Shown piece by piece: positions 35,923 through 48,383 of a stretch of DNA of 64,000 bases. The notes under the pieces are model-generated. The model made no database searches. It saw nothing but the letters and a program-made list of their open reading frames with translations, and was not told the origin of the DNA. Origin of the DNA: Guyanagaster necrorhizus (lineage: Eukaryota > Basidiomycota > Agaricomycetes > Agaricales > Physalacriaceae); the NCBI RefSeq assembly GCF_019112545.1, contig NW_025064896.1, positions 1,047,317 to 1,111,316 on the forward strand. The letters are read 5' to 3'. The translations under genes were made by a program, and so were the position numbers. Within the stretch, counting starts at the first letter, position 1. Each line of letters opens with the position of its first letter.

Positions 35923-37944
35923 ATGGATAATCCTCAGCATTACCAGCCTTTGTCCCACGCCCTGCACCTCCCCGTAGGTGCCCAAGCCCCCGCTGCGTAT
36001 ACACAGACAGGCTATAATTCCAAGCTACGACATGACGACGACGACGACGACGACGACGACGAGGTCGTGGCCCAGCAACTCAACCGGTCAGAAGAAACCC
36101 AAGCAAGTAGCACGTCGAGTCCAGTTATGAAGACAACGAGGTGAGCTATATGATACTGTCGATTCCAAGAGTCCCTTTCATGTTTCTATAGTGCACCGAC
36201 ACAGCAGCAGGATGAACCAATCATACATCAATACGAACCGGAGCAAAAGCGAAGGCCAGGTCGGCCGCGCGGGTCCAAGAATCGACGCAACCGCTCCAGC
36301 CAACCGCCGAGCAAACCAGTGACTCAGTATTCCCATCCGCCTTTACACCCTAATGGCCCCGGAACGGCACCACCCCAACATCCAGACGTGAATGCCCAGA
36401 ACCAGCAATACTACGAATTCCAATGGCGCGTCTTGAATCTGTGTGCAGAGTTCTACAATGCCGCGGAAGAACTGGTGGTTCGTAGGATATGCCCTTCAAA
36501 GTCATCTTCTGAAAGAGTGTACACAGAAAGGCGCGAACCCATTGGTTGTTGCCCAGTGCTATCATTCCTCGCCAGGAAACAAGGTCGATCCCTTGGTCAT
36601 GCTGAACGAGGCCAAGCGTATTTGCGATACTCTAGTACGTGTTTCTCTCTAGAGGCCGGTACGAGAAGATGAAAAGTAGCGCTGCGGATCGCTCTTGTTT
36701 TTCGTTAATTTTTTTAAGGCTTAAGACGGGTACGAACCCTGGCTCTCATGCCTGATAAAAGAACGGGAAGCATGATGCTCAGTAAAGTTCCATCTCCTCG
36801 TACTGGTCTCTCGAAGTGTATCTACTTTGAATGGCACTCGTTCTAACGATATTATAGCTAGCGAACCCATCTCGCCTCATAACAACACCACCACCACCCA
36901 TGTATCCAGTTATACCGACTCTGTACCAGCCTCCTCAACCCACTGTGCCACCAGCTGGAATAGCGACCACGTCTAATGTCGCTCCGGCTGCCGTCATAAA
37001 CCAGCCTCAGTCATTCGTTGTGTCTATGGGCGGACCCCAGTATCCTATGTATGCTCCGCCGCCTGGTCAATACCCTGCAGCTCCCTACTATCAATACCCA
37101 CCTTACGTGCCAGGCCCGCAATACTACGGCGCACCTCCGCCTCCGCCTCCGCCCCCGCCTCCGCCTCAGCAGCCCCTGCCTCAGCCACCTCAGCAACAGC
37201 AGCTGCAACAGCAACAACCACAGCAGCAACCACAGCAACAGCAACAGCAGACAGCAGCAGTGCCAACCCCTACAGTCTCAACAACAATGCCGGGGGTTGG
37301 TGGCAATCAAGGAGCATGGTCAGACGAAGAAACTGAAAGATTAAAGGCCCTTGCAGAGGAAAGCAAGTCACAAAATAGTACGGGAGAAATGGAATGGGAC
37401 TGGGTGGTAAGTCGATTTGGGCATGATCGTACACGGTACGTGTTGAATCCGTATCTTGATGTTTATTTGATGCGATCCCCTCTTCAGGCATCAAATTCTG
37501 ATCAAAGCTACTCAGCTTGGTCTAAAAGAGAGCAGCACACGAGCCGTAAATTCACGGGGGGTAAAACGGCGCCGAGAGACGGACGGTGAGACTGCGAGTC
37601 CGCCCGTTCCTGCCGAGACGACGTCTCCTACATCTGCCAATCCGGCCAATACGAACCCGTCACCGTCTGCCAGCCATGGACAGTCAACTCCTGGGGCATC
37701 GCCGTCGATGCAGAATCAGCCCAAACCTTCCGCATCTACGTCTAAAGTGTCATTGCCGTGGCCGATGCCTACAGTGGCCGTCAACACACCTTCGCCTGTG
37801 GTGACCTCGTCGTCTCATGATCGTCCGTATTACCGCCCACGGCCGACGGACACATCTTCCAAGCCTCTTATGGGACCCCCAGTACAGCATCAATATATGT
37901 ATCAGCCTAATGGGAACACGAGTTCGGTGATGAATGGCAAGTAG
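35923..37944 (+). CDS. AT-hook and Myb/SANT-like nuclear protein with poly-Asp, poly-Pro and poly-Gln tracts
   Basis: Exon 1 runs 35923-36140, exon 2 from 36192. Further introns are at about 36478-36527, 36633-36857 and 37438-37488. An acidic run of nine or ten Asp (36032-36062) is followed by an AT-hook (RRPGRPRGSKN, about 36254-36285), which binds the AT-rich minor groove. A helical segment WRVLNLCAEFYNAAEELV follows. A Pro/Tyr-rich region with poly-Pro (about 37132-37165) runs into a poly-Gln region (about 37190-37250). Then comes a Myb/SANT-like helix group (GAWSDEETERLKALAEESK ... WDWVVSRFGHDRTRHQI), with Trp spacing similar to Myb repeats. The tail is Ser/Thr/Pro-rich. Likely a transcription or chromatin factor; targets unknown. 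The low-complexity tracts could vary in length between strains. Confidence 0.82.
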
Positions 37945-38908
37945 TTTTGGAAAACGGTCATGGTTTTAGCTTTATGTCCTAACGAGTTGTTCACTTCATT
38001 GTGTTTTCTACTTTGAACGCTACAGGTATTTATACCGTATTCCTTTCTGTCGTCTTTTTGTTAGTCCTGCTTGTATAGGTTATGTATACGTCTTGTACTA
38101 CGTACGATACGTGGCCACGGTTAAAAATTCCTTCTCTGTAGCTTCTCTTGGACTTTCTGTCGTCATTGGTGTAATGCTACCTTGTATTTCATAAACGCAT
38201 GCTATTCATTCACGGATCATTTCAAAGGTTGCCGGTTACCAGCGTGGAATTTCCAAGGTTTTTCCCTACCACCAAAGAGCCGTCGACTTCGATCACCGAG
38301 CAATATTCTCTGCTGTATTCCAGCAAAAGTTTCGAGCACTGCCACTGAATCATCATCTTTGCTAGTCAACAGGATCAGCTAGGTCAGAAATTCTGAGAAT
38401 CATCGGCGCGTCTTTCTCGAGACAGGTACTCGTATTCACATACTACTACTACATCGCCTCCATATCAATCATGCAGTAAAGCGTCCGATCCCTCCATCTC
38501 TGTCGGAAGTACCGCTTTCCTGGATCCCAAAATCATGGTCCAGCTGTTCCTCGAGGTTCAAACTTGTCCGAGGTGATGGGTCATCACTATCATAATGTCA
38601 CTGGAATGAATATGGACAACATGTAAATCAAGTAGAAGGAAGCATCACTGATCAGCTGCGACCAATCATACATGAAAAGGGCATCTGTGGCTCTTCGCAT
38701 GGGATATAAAGGCTGTTGCCTTATCAGAGAGCCCTGCACTGCCCGTAGTTTCTGTCCCTTAAAGTTGTTCATTGTACGAATTAGCGCGACTTAACACCAT
38801 CTGCCCATCAATTCTCTCGTCTCGTCCCTCTAGTCAAGGTGAATATATATGTACGCTATCTCATCGCTTCGTCGCTGCATTGGGCAACCATTGACATTCT
38901 CCCAGGCC
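37945..38908. other. Intergenic / 3' flank
   Basis: T-rich 3' flank of the AT-hook gene, then spacer. No motif-bearing open frame on either strand. Confidence 0.45.
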
Positions 38909-39867
38909 AGTCATAGCGCACATACGAAAGCGTAGTCAAGATTCTGGCTCTTCAGGTGAAGCAAAGTAAGTTTCTCTATTTTTCCATGCTGATAATTATG
39001 ATTCATTATGATTTATTAAGTGAACGTCCACCCGTTCATGTATTATCTAAATCCAGGTCCAAGTCATTTCTACGGCGCTTGTCAGACGCTTTTAGTCCAT
39101 CTTCTGCCGATTCTTCTTCGGACGCTTCACCCGTCCTCGCCCAACGACGAAGAGAAGAGGCTCTTCGGGAAAGAGGGCTTTTACCACCTCTGACGGTAGC
39201 AAGTTCACCGGAATCTCCGCCATCAAGCTCAGAATGGGATGCTACGGCGCTCATTGCAGAAGTTCGCATGGCGAGTGAGAATGCATCATCTCAGCAAGGC
39301 CCTACAGCTGCTGAACTTGTCAAGAAGCAGTGGGAGCAATCAAAAAGCGAGGCTGGACCGTCAAAACCTCACCAGAGCCGATTCATTGAGCACATCTCAG
39401 TCCAAGATGATTTTCCACCTCAAAGTCGTCCCTCGCCACCCGATGTGTCGATCCAAAGGTCCAGTACAAAGCGACTATCGAGTTCTTCCTCTTCCGTGTC
39501 CCCTAGGAAACCTCGACCTCTTGGGCCTCGAAATCGTAGCGATACGAGGTCATCATCATCGTCCTTTCCACCGCCCCTGCCCAAGGGAGCAAGTCCGCCC
39601 GTGGCATTTGTCGCCCGCTCTGCGCCTCCAACTCCAGTTCATCTCTCTCTGTCCCAGCGACGCAATAAAGATTTACCTCCTATAGGTGTTGATTGGGAGC
39701 GTCGGGCATCTGTGCCTATTGATCCTGTCCCGGATCCTGTATCTCGTATAAGGAAACCGATTCAGGTCACTATACATAGTCGCGCAAGCCTCGCGATCGA
39801 GGCTGATCAGATAACGGATATCGAGAGTCGAAGAGTTGCAGAGATGGCGTTTTTGGATCCATTGTAA
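38909..39867 (+). CDS. Ser/Pro-rich hypothetical protein
   Basis: The main exon runs from about 39056 to the stop at 39867 (SKSFLRRLSDAFSPSS ... RRVAEMAFLDPL). An upstream exon (about 38909-38964, HIRKRSQDSGSSGEAK) joins in phase across a GTAAGT...CAG intron, which supports splicing. The start codon is not found; a non-coding or short first exon further upstream is likely. The protein is disordered, rich in Ser, Pro and Arg (SSSSSVSPRKPRPLGPRN), with one predicted helix (EWDATALIAEVRMASENA). No domain is recognised. Confidence 0.6.
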
Positions 39868-42800
39868 AGAGATCGCATTCATGTTCATTGTATTAGTAAA
39901 TGGACATGAAATGAAGGCCTAGGACGTCCAAGTATTCTAGCGTACCACGGGGGTTTCAAAAATCATATCTACAGTATGAAATACTCCCAGATTTTCCGCT
40001 CACTTCCACGGTGCTGCATTCATCAGACCTTGTATCGCGCCAAGCCTGATCCAAGTAATTCTGAGAAGCTATACCTTATACCCTCCAATAGCAGATTGTC
40101 GCTGTGTATTCCAAAGTTCCGAACCATAACTGATCCGGTTCCACATTATCCGTCAGCCCAAGGGAACAGAAATAAGACCTGGGTAAAAACGAATCATTCG
40201 CAGCTCTGAGCCTGGCGGATACCCCGCGGGTTTCATTGATCTTGAACTAGGATGAGTAGCATTATTGGCGAAGGTAGGACAAGGGCCGCCACACGACGCA
40301 TATAACCCATGGCCTGGCCTTGGGTATGGGTCCATGGATGAGATTTGAACGATATAAACAATGAGTTGCCTTAATACTAAGAATCTAGTTACGCCACTTA
40401 GCCATAATAGAAGAGTATGTCGGGATGATACTCATTGCCTCTTAGAATGAGGTTCTAGCTCTCCACGACCCATCAGTTCTATCAGAATGTGAACAGGAGG
40501 AGGTTCTGGAACTTCGTAAGACTGAAAGTTCTTTCCCTCCTTGCATCGGTGCTGATCATCACAGGCGGCGAAGGGAAGTCGCTAAATTCTGAATACCTTA
40601 CTCTGGTGAGATCATTGATGATCGTCACGGTATCAAATCCTTTCTGAAACTCAACGAACGGCCGGTGCTTACTCCATGGATGGCCCCAGAGTGCACGATG
40701 CCTTGTTATGTACCACATACGAGGTACACATATAACCTTTGCTGTTTCATCTGGACGGTGATTGTTATAACAATGTTCCTGGACCAGGTTGCTTCCTCAC
40801 TTTCAAGTTTTTCGTTTTTGCGATCTTTTTGATGTGGAATCAGGACCGCCGCATGAATGCGGCAATAATTACTTAACTAGTAGGTCTTGCGCCCCAGAGA
40901 ATATGCTTGATAGGGAATTGAGACTGGGAAGCGCATCTCTCAGGCAAATTACAAAACACGCGGGCCAACAAAAGTGAGACAAATGGATGAAGACACGGTT
41001 TGGCACCGTAAAATCATCCGAATTGAAATCAAGCGACAGTGAGCGCATTCGGATACAACGCCAAGGAACAATTGCAGTTCCATCTCCAAGACGTGACTTG
41101 CATTTTGCCTCAACCTTCAGCAGTTAGGGTGGCCGCCAGCAACCAAGTGAATCTGTTTGATGACGACGTTGTGATATACACGGAACCCCGTTGTAATGAC
41201 ACGCACCCGCTACGGAGGACAGAGAAGTACACCACGGCCCACGACATCAAGCGGCCTTCTTATGAGCTGAAACTTAGCAGTGGGCTTAACCTGTCATGGC
41301 TAATCCTGGTTAATCAACAAAAATGCCAAAAAAAAAGAGGGAAATGGGAAGCACGGATGTTCGTTCCGCAGAGCCTATGGTAGCCGTTCCGAGCTCATAA
41401 ATGAAAGGACGTATCTCCGAATGAAAGACTGTTTCGTTCTCATGCTTCCTTTACCGTATGCTGCAACGGTAACCGGGCTGTCATATCTAACAATGCGAGG
41501 CCGTTTTTCCCCCTTTGTCGAATATTGCGGTGAAGATGGGGGAACTAAGATCATTTCCTGGTTGTCAAAGCTAGGAAAATGGCCGGTCTACAACCAATAA
41601 CAAAACAATACTCAACGCTTGCGAAGAAAAGTCAGTCCTCCGAGTGCATCAAGAAAGGGGGGTAATTAAACACCTTGGCTCGTCTTTTCCAAGTATCTGG
41701 TGCCATCTACACCCAGCGTTCACCTCAGAGACCCAACATTTGTTGAAGAAATTGCGGAGATAGCCAAGGACTTGTCACAATGGCGACCTTATACAGTACG
41801 CGTGCCCAAACGAGTAGGGTTACGTAATAGCACGTGCTGGGATTCAAGCACGCTGTGGTGTCAACGAAGAGTCGGAAGACGAACCTCCAACCCTAACGAC
41901 CACGACATTCTGACAAGATTTTCCGTCGACGTGGTTGCTGAATTATTCGCCTCTCTTTACCTCATTATTGCTCAGATATGACTTCGCTGGTGATGTTCAA
42001 TCTAGGCTAACAAGTGAGTATTGTCTTATTTTTCAATAATGAGTGTCGACGTCAGCGTTGATAGATGCTCGTGAAAACAAAATACGTTCGCTATGAAGAA
42101 TGGAGTATACATTCAGGCAAAGGTGACTAGCAACTCGGATGTAGTTTCCAAATATATCTGTACATGAGGCATGGTATGTACGTTATGGAACGTCTTCATC
42201 CAGACACTGTTAACACAAAATGTCGGTCCTGCTTCTGTAGCGTATGGCCTCGACCCACGCTCTTCAAGGCTTGCAGGCTGTCGATACTACGAATTCCTGC
42301 CGTCATTACCTTATCAATCATCTCACGCTGGCCACCATCTCCGGATACACTATCTTCGCGTGAACGTTTACCCTTTGCTGGTCACACCCTTTGCTTGTTG
42401 TGTCCTTTAGGTCGAGAAATTTGTCCACAACTACTGGTCATGGCATGTGGAAGGGAAAAGGGTGATCTCCGAGATTTGAGAAGCACTCTTGACGATTCTT
42501 TATGCTCGTGACTGCTTTAGAGGAGGGGTATACAGCTCCTTCGTGGATGAGGAGCCGCAACAACGCCACGGAAGCGCTCCCTCCCGGTAATCCGGTATCG
42601 AAGCCTACGTTGCCGATCATCTTTGGACACCGGTACCTGGAGATCCTCAGCGCGAGCCTCGCCAACCTTCGCTAATCCATCGTGTACTTACCCCAGGCCC
42701 TCTTATCTACACTTTTAGACCTGCTAAATGCAGTCTTCACTACTTTAAGGCATATACGGAGCCGTCCTTTCCCAATGCCAAGGTTTGCGCAGGGCACGTT

Positions 42801-43552
42801 GATGGGCACGAGGTTTTCCTTGGACAGCGGTGCCGTCCATTCGCATGGCTTGAATACTTTCCCCAAATATTCCGGCCTTTCAAGTGACTTCAAACATTGA
42901 AGTCAAAGCTGATTTAAGGATAGAAGGTTTCGCCAATATTAGCAACCGCCACCGGATCCGACTGACGGGACGGCGCCGTCTACATTTTTTCGGTTTCCCA
43001 TCCGTTCCACCCTTCTCAACAGTTCTTAACACGTTCATTCGTAGATGGAATCTCACTTACTCGGTAAGTTCAGCATCCAGTGGTATCATTGTTAATATTA
43101 AAATCTGCCTCAGCTGTCTCATTCACGTGAGAACAGACATGAGGAGGGTTTATTGTGGCAGATGCCGATTCAGAAATTGTATCCTAATCGACCGCAAGTC
43201 TCATCTAACACGAATGAGAAGGTAAAAGACGGATCCGATAGGTCTATCCTCGGGATCCGTTCAATTTTACCTAGCCTCCAGGAAGCCGCTATGCTTCTGT
43301 TCATTCCACGCCTAAATCCTATCTGACTCGCCTAAGGACCGGCAATGTAAACTATACCAGTACGGGAATCGGCCATTTCCAATTCACCAGTTTTTAATTT
43401 CCTTTCGCCAGCTTTGCAGATTTGGACGGCCCTGATTACCCGGTCCGAGAAGCACAATAGATGTCCATTATTTCGCTCCCCCCGGAACCGTGATATAAGT
43501 CTGACCCAGCCCTTCCCGTCTTCCATTTCACTTCTCTCCCCCCCGGGAGGTC
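39868..43552. other. Gene-poor 3.7-kb region
   Basis: Many short open frames on both strands, none with convincing splicing or motifs apart from a possible P450 scrap (about 41695-41985, listed separately). It may hold other eroded genes. Confidence 0.45.
41695..41985 (+). pseudogene. Possible cytochrome P450 fragment
   Basis: A short frame contains VHLRDPTFVEEI, which resembles the B-helix region of a class of fungal P450s (IHLRDPxFxEEIY). After it, SQWRPYT and GLRNST loosely follow the order expected downstream. There is no C-helix WxxxR, I-helix, ExxR or heme motif nearby. It differs from the intact P450 that begins 1.6 kb further on. Weak call. Confidence 0.3.
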
Positions 43553-45636
43553 ATGTCTTTTCTCTGCTTTTTGGACTTCTTTCTCTTCGTTGCTGGTATT
43601 TACTTCGTTCGACGTCTCCTCTCTAAACGACGTTCTCCACTACCGCCTGGTCCTCGTGGTTATCCTATCATCGGCAATGTTCTCGACATGCCTACAGACC
43701 GCCCTTGGCTCACCTTCACTCGATGGGGTGAAATCTGGGGTATGTCGCACAAGTCTCTTTCACACGAATGACTAGTGACATAATTCGACGCGCCAGGCGA
43801 CGTGTGCTCCGTTTCTATGTTCAGGCGAACATTTATCGTGCTCAACTCTCACCGGGCAGCATACGCGCTTCTCGATAAACGAAGCGTCATATATTCTGAA
43901 AGACCCAAGTTGGTCATGGCAGGAGACCTGATGGGTTGGAACGACATCATAGGCCTAGCTCCCTACGGCGAAACTTTCAGGGCCCACAGAAAACTCCTGC
44001 ATTCAGTTCTTGGCAGCAAGTCCGCGATTCGAACGTTCTACCCTATGGAAGAACAGGAGGCACAGAGTCTGATGAAACGCTTGCTGGATTCCCCCGAAAG
44101 GTTGCACTCACATATATCTCAGTACGTCGCGGAATCTTTCTTGCCGGCCGTGAATAAGAAAAACGTTGATGATCTGCTTTCAGGGACGTCGCAGCCTTAG
44201 TATTACGTATTACTTATGGTTATGAAGTTGAAAAGGAAGAGGACGATATGGTCGCGCTGGTGAATCGTGCCATGGAGGAACTGTCGATTGCTTCAACGCC
44301 TGGACAGTTTCTAGTCGATATTATCCCACTATGTCCGTCGCCTTTAATCTCGATGCTATGTTTCTAACCTTCATGTCATAGTGCGCCATGTCCCAGAATG
44401 GTTTCCTGGAGCAGGATTTCGGCTCAAAGCGAAACAATGGGCACAAGATCTGCGCAACATGATAAATATACCCTATGAGATGGTTAAGCGGCAGGCAGTT
44501 CGTACCTGATACCCTTCCTGGCATGTTTCTGACACGCGTGCGTTTTCGCAGGCCAGAGGTGAGGCGCCGGACTGCTTCGTGTCCAATCTCCTTCAAGAGG
44601 GTGGATCTGTTCCCGAACATGACTTGAAGTGGGCAGCTGGAGCTATCTATGCAGGTACGTTCCTATTTTCAAATAACTGCGATCAGCCACTAACGCCACA
44701 CTCTCAGCGGGGGCCGATACGGTAGGTTCGAGATGGAATGATGGGATTGCTTGCGCTAATTCCTTCAGACTGTCGCAGTGCTGGACACATTCTTTCTTCT
44801 CATGATGCTCTATCCGGATGTTCAAAAGAAGGCCCAAAGCGAGTTGGATTCGGTACTTGGTGGGGATAGGCTGCCTACATTTGACGATCGAGATGTTCTA
44901 CCGTATGTGAATGCTCTATGTAAAGAGCTAGTTCGATTTTATCCTGTAGCTCCCATTGGTTCGTGGTTTGACAATAGCGCCCGTATTCCACTGACTAATT
45001 CTCGATAGCTATTCCACACGCGACGCTGGAAGACGATGTGTTTGAAGGGCATTTCATTCCGAAGGGATCGGTTGTTTTCCCTAACATATGGTAAGTTGGC
45101 ATCTTATGTATATTCATCCATTTCGTAACGTCGCTTTTCTTAGGGCAATGGCACACGATCCTGAGGTTTACAAAGATCCGGACACATTCAACCCTGGACG
45201 CTTCCTTGGTCCCACTCCTGAACAAGATCCACGGGAAATCTGCTTTGGATTTGGCAGACGGTATGTCACAAAGATTGATATCAATAACGATTTATTCATT
45301 GACAAATGGTGTGTTTTCCAGGAGCTGTCCAGGTACGGCAAATGGGGGTATTTTCCGGGGAATCTATTTTTGACGCTTCTCTTTCCTCTGTTAGGACGTC
45401 TCCTTGCGCAAGCCACGACGTACATCGTGTGTGCCATGGCCCTTTCTACCTTCAATATTTCTAAGGTCAAGGGAGATGAACCTGTGTTCAATCCTTCGAA
45501 TGGGAGTGTCAGGTATGTTGGCATCTTCAGTGTGAACAATTAACTCATTACACGAGGCAGCCATCCTGCCCCATTCAAATGTAACATCACGCCGCGATCG
45601 ATGAGAGCAGTTGAACTCATCACTCGGCACGAATAA
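43553..45636 (+). CDS. Cytochrome P450 monooxygenase (microsomal)
   Basis: Heme-thiolate monooxygenase anchored in the ER by an N-terminal helix (FLCFLDFFLFVAGIYFV), followed by the proline hinge LPPGPRGYPIIGN. Later landmarks: YGETFRAHRKLLH (C-helix region), AGADT-TVAVLDTF (I-helix oxygen-activating motif, joined across an intron near 44725-44768), KELVRFYPVAP (K-helix ExxR), FNPGRFL, then FGFGRR at the end of the exon closing at 45260. The heme Cys lies on an 11-base micro-exon, 45322-45332 (gagctgtccag), which with its flanks gives FGFGRRSCPGRLLAQ. The next exon starts at 45395. The last exon, after the intron at about 45513-45559, ends ...AVELITRHE at 45636. Many short introns. The substrate is unknown; the family resembles those annotated as O-methylsterigmatocystin oxidoreductase in mushrooms. 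Confidence 0.88.
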
Positions 45637-46283
45637 TGTTTATGCCCCCATGCCTGCCCACCGATGTCTATTTGTTACGCCTTTTCTACTTTGTTCTTCT
45701 CTTGATGTCAGTCACGGTTCTTTTTTTTTTGCGACGAGATGAATTATAGATCACTTACGAATGCGCCTACGATTTACGACATACCCTACGCATTCTAAAA
45801 ATTGGTGACGTTTAGTTACCTTTGTTATTTGTTCATTACTGTGTTTATATAGTTGGCTATACCCTTCTTCGTTGTATGAATTAGTACCTTTGTTTGCTCT
45901 TTTTACACCTGAGAACTCTCGGAGATGCAATGGGTGACGGAACTTGATCTTGGTTTGGATTTTGGATTCCCTAGTGTTGTCATGTGGATGCAAAGTATGA
46001 GATATGTGTTCTGAACTTGGATGAATTCTTGATTATTTCTGAGGAAGGTGACTTACGGAAGACTGGCATCTCCTGCATAATTAAACCATTATAATGATCC
46101 TATATTTATGCTCTCGAAAATAAAGTTCGAAGCTGATATATTCTCTTCCAACACGTTTCTAACAGCAGGACGAACGGAGGCCCGAAAGCGATGACGTCAT
46201 TACATCGGGGAATCACGTGCATTATCCATCATCGGGATGCCAAATCAATAACGCCATTGAGTGCACCTTTAAAGCCAGCGTCG
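45637..46283. other. Intergenic between P450 and glutaredoxin
   Basis: The P450 3' flank has a T-run at 45721-45731. A CACGTG-like element (tcacgtgc) lies at 46213-46220 and a TGACGTCA palindrome (CRE/AP-1-like) at 46191-46198, both upstream of the glutaredoxin gene. They are plausible stress-response promoter elements but untested. Confidence 0.5.
46191..46198. promoter_or_regulatory. CRE/AP-1-like palindrome upstream of glutaredoxin
   Basis: The sequence atgacgtcat contains the perfect palindrome TGACGTCA, about 90 bases before the glutaredoxin ATG. bZIP factors (ATF/CREB, Yap-type half sites) bind such elements. Given a redox gene downstream this is a reasonable regulatory candidate, based on sequence alone. 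Confidence 0.45.
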
Positions 46284-46819
46284 ATGCTTTCCCGTCTTTC
46301 AGCAATTTCCCGCTATTTCACCTCCTCTGCTGCTGTACAGAACTCTTCCAACATGTCCATCAAGAATTTTGTTGAAGTTTGTCGTTCATCTGGAAGGGAA
46401 GGGGACCTATTTGACATGTTTTTCTTATAGGATACCATCACTTCGCACAAGATAACCGTATTTTCCAAGTCCTACTGTCCTTACTGTCGGCGTGCAAAGA
46501 CCTTACTCAAGGACGGGTATCCCGACGTGGATATTGGTGTTGTTGAGTGCGCTTTTCAGCAAATCTAGTTTGTGATGACATTTCTTATTTTGTTGTTAGG
46601 CTTGATGAACGCGATGACGGAAGCGACATCCAAGAATACCTTCGCCAGAAGACTGGACAGGGTACAGTTCCCAATATATTCATCAGTGAGTTTGCTTTTT
46701 TCATTCTCATCTGAGTGTACACAATGACCTTGTCGACAGATCAGCAGCATATTGGTGGATGCGATGATACAATTAAACTGCAGAGCTCGGGACAGCTGGC
46801 CGGTTTGATTGCTGCATGA
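46284..46819 (+). CDS. Dithiol glutaredoxin (CPYC)
   Basis: Glutathione-dependent thiol-disulfide oxidoreductase. Exons 46284-46376, 46431-46546, 46600-46685 and 46740-46819 give 124 residues. Active site SKSYCPYCRRAK, then the conserved GQGTVPNIFI (cis-Pro, glutathione binding) and IGGCDDT, all as in class I glutaredoxins. The first 23 residues (MLSRLSAISRYFTSSAAVQ) are Arg/Ser-rich and acid-free, like a mitochondrial presequence. A second ATG at 46353 would give the cytosolic-length form, as reported for yeast GRX2. The stop is TGA. It lies tightly upstream of the F-box gene (about 100 bases). Confidence 0.93.
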
Positions 46820-46920
46820 GGGACGAATTTGTATCGTAATCATTACAGCTAGAATTTATTATTTGGTCACCAGTCGCAGGCGGCAACATCCGTTCCTGCT
46901 TACCTTTATCCTGACTACCG

Positions 46921-48383
46921 ATGAGCCATTTCAAAACATCTCAACTACCGAAACTCGATGGGTCCTGCAGCGACCTCCCATACAAAAAGGTAAGCAGGGT
47001 TTGGCCTTCATTCTCCAAAGCTCGCTGATTGTCTATGACAGAGTTCGATAACCTTCCTGAATTCGCCAACTGAACCCGATTTTCCATGGATTTCACCCGA
47101 ACTTACGGACAATATCATCGATTTTCTGTCCTCTGATCCTCTCAGTCTTAAGCGCACAAGTCTCGTTTGCAGACTCTGGCTTCCCAGGAGTCGATTTCAT
47201 TTATTTTCCACTGTGCGCTTGGAGCTAATCAAACTAAGGAGAATCAACAAGTTCTTGCAGCTTATTTCATCGTCCCACTGTACGATTCATATTGGTACTC
47301 TCGTCATTTCAGCGCGGATTTTACCTCTGGAATGGACGTCGGAGTATCCTGATGTCGCTGCTAGCGTACATTCAATTCTGACCGTCCCTGGTCTCTGTAG
47401 GGCTCTATCTCACGCAAGCTCATTGGTTCTTGACCACTTCGATACCACCAAGACATGCCTGTCATTCTCCTTCGGAATCGAAGCCATCTCTCGAACCTTC
47501 ACAAACGTTCAATCCATAACATTCAAGCGCATCCGATTCAAAAACAGCGCCCACATGATGTACTGCGCCCAATCCTTCCCGTCGGCGACGAAATGGACCT
47601 GCTCCAAGGTCACGTTCGTTGATGGTGATGACACCACCGATCATCTTCGCGGTTGTGGTGTGGATTCAGTGGTACAAACAAGCGCATTGCATACTGTGGT
47701 GCTAGACGATGTCCCGGGTTGCGTATATGAGTGGTTCTTTCTGCATGAGCATGATGAGAAAACCATGTGCATGGACACGCTTTCAGCGACTCTGGTCGCT
47801 GACGATAGGCTTCCTTTTTTACGGGGGATGCTTCTATCACAGATTGGGTCCCGCCTGACCGTGTTGGAGATTTCCTTCCTTGATCAGTACATTTCCAGGC
47901 AATCAGGTATGGCCGATCCTCTTCGTTTCGTTTTTTCCTCTGATGAAGCTATGCCATCTAGACTTTGCACCATCATCTCAGAATCTTCCCGACTTCTCTC
48001 GCCTCACCCAGCTACGGAGTCTGAGGTTGTGTGACATCTCTATAGATATAGTGCCTGGGGCGTACCGAAAGGCCATCCCGCGTCTGCTCTCGCAAATACG
48101 GTCCCCTCTGTTGGAAGAAGTGTACTTTGAGTGTACCACATTTGCTCTTCCGCATCGACCGACGGGAGGGAAGAAGTATTTGGCCAACAGATCCTGGATA
48201 CATAATTTCCTGGATTGGGATCTTCTCGCGGTGGTTCTAGCGCGGAATCAGTTTGGTGATTTGAGGAAGCTGTGTTTTGTGTGTCCGTCGTATTATGGGG
48301 CGAGGTTCGTGAGGCTGGTGTGTAGAAAGTTGGAGGACTGTCCGTGTTGCGGAGTTGTTTCGGTTATTGAATCCGGGGCGTGA
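46921..48383 (+). CDS. F-box protein (451 aa)
   Basis: Exons 46921-46989, 47042-47906 and 47962-48383 total 1356 bases, in phase. The F-box starts at about residue 45: ISPELTDNIIDFLSSDPLSL followed by KRTSLVCRLWLPRSRFHLF and STVRL, a near-canonical fungal F-box. It should bind Skp1 in an SCF ubiquitin ligase. The rest is an irregular leucine-rich region (LTVLEISFLD; LTQLRSLRLCDISID) typical of lineage-expanded Agaricomycete F-box proteins. There is a Cys cluster near the C-terminus (DCPCCGVV). It is convergent with the sirtuin gene, 226 bases apart. Confidence 0.85.

Noticed and set aside
36700..36760. A tRNA-like B box (minus strand ggttcgtaccc)
   Set aside because: No matching A box or cloverleaf, and it lies inside an intron of the AT-hook gene.
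43553..45636. P450 as a pseudogene lacking the heme Cys
   Set aside because: The 11-base exon at 45322-45332 restores frame and supplies the Cys with proper splice sites.
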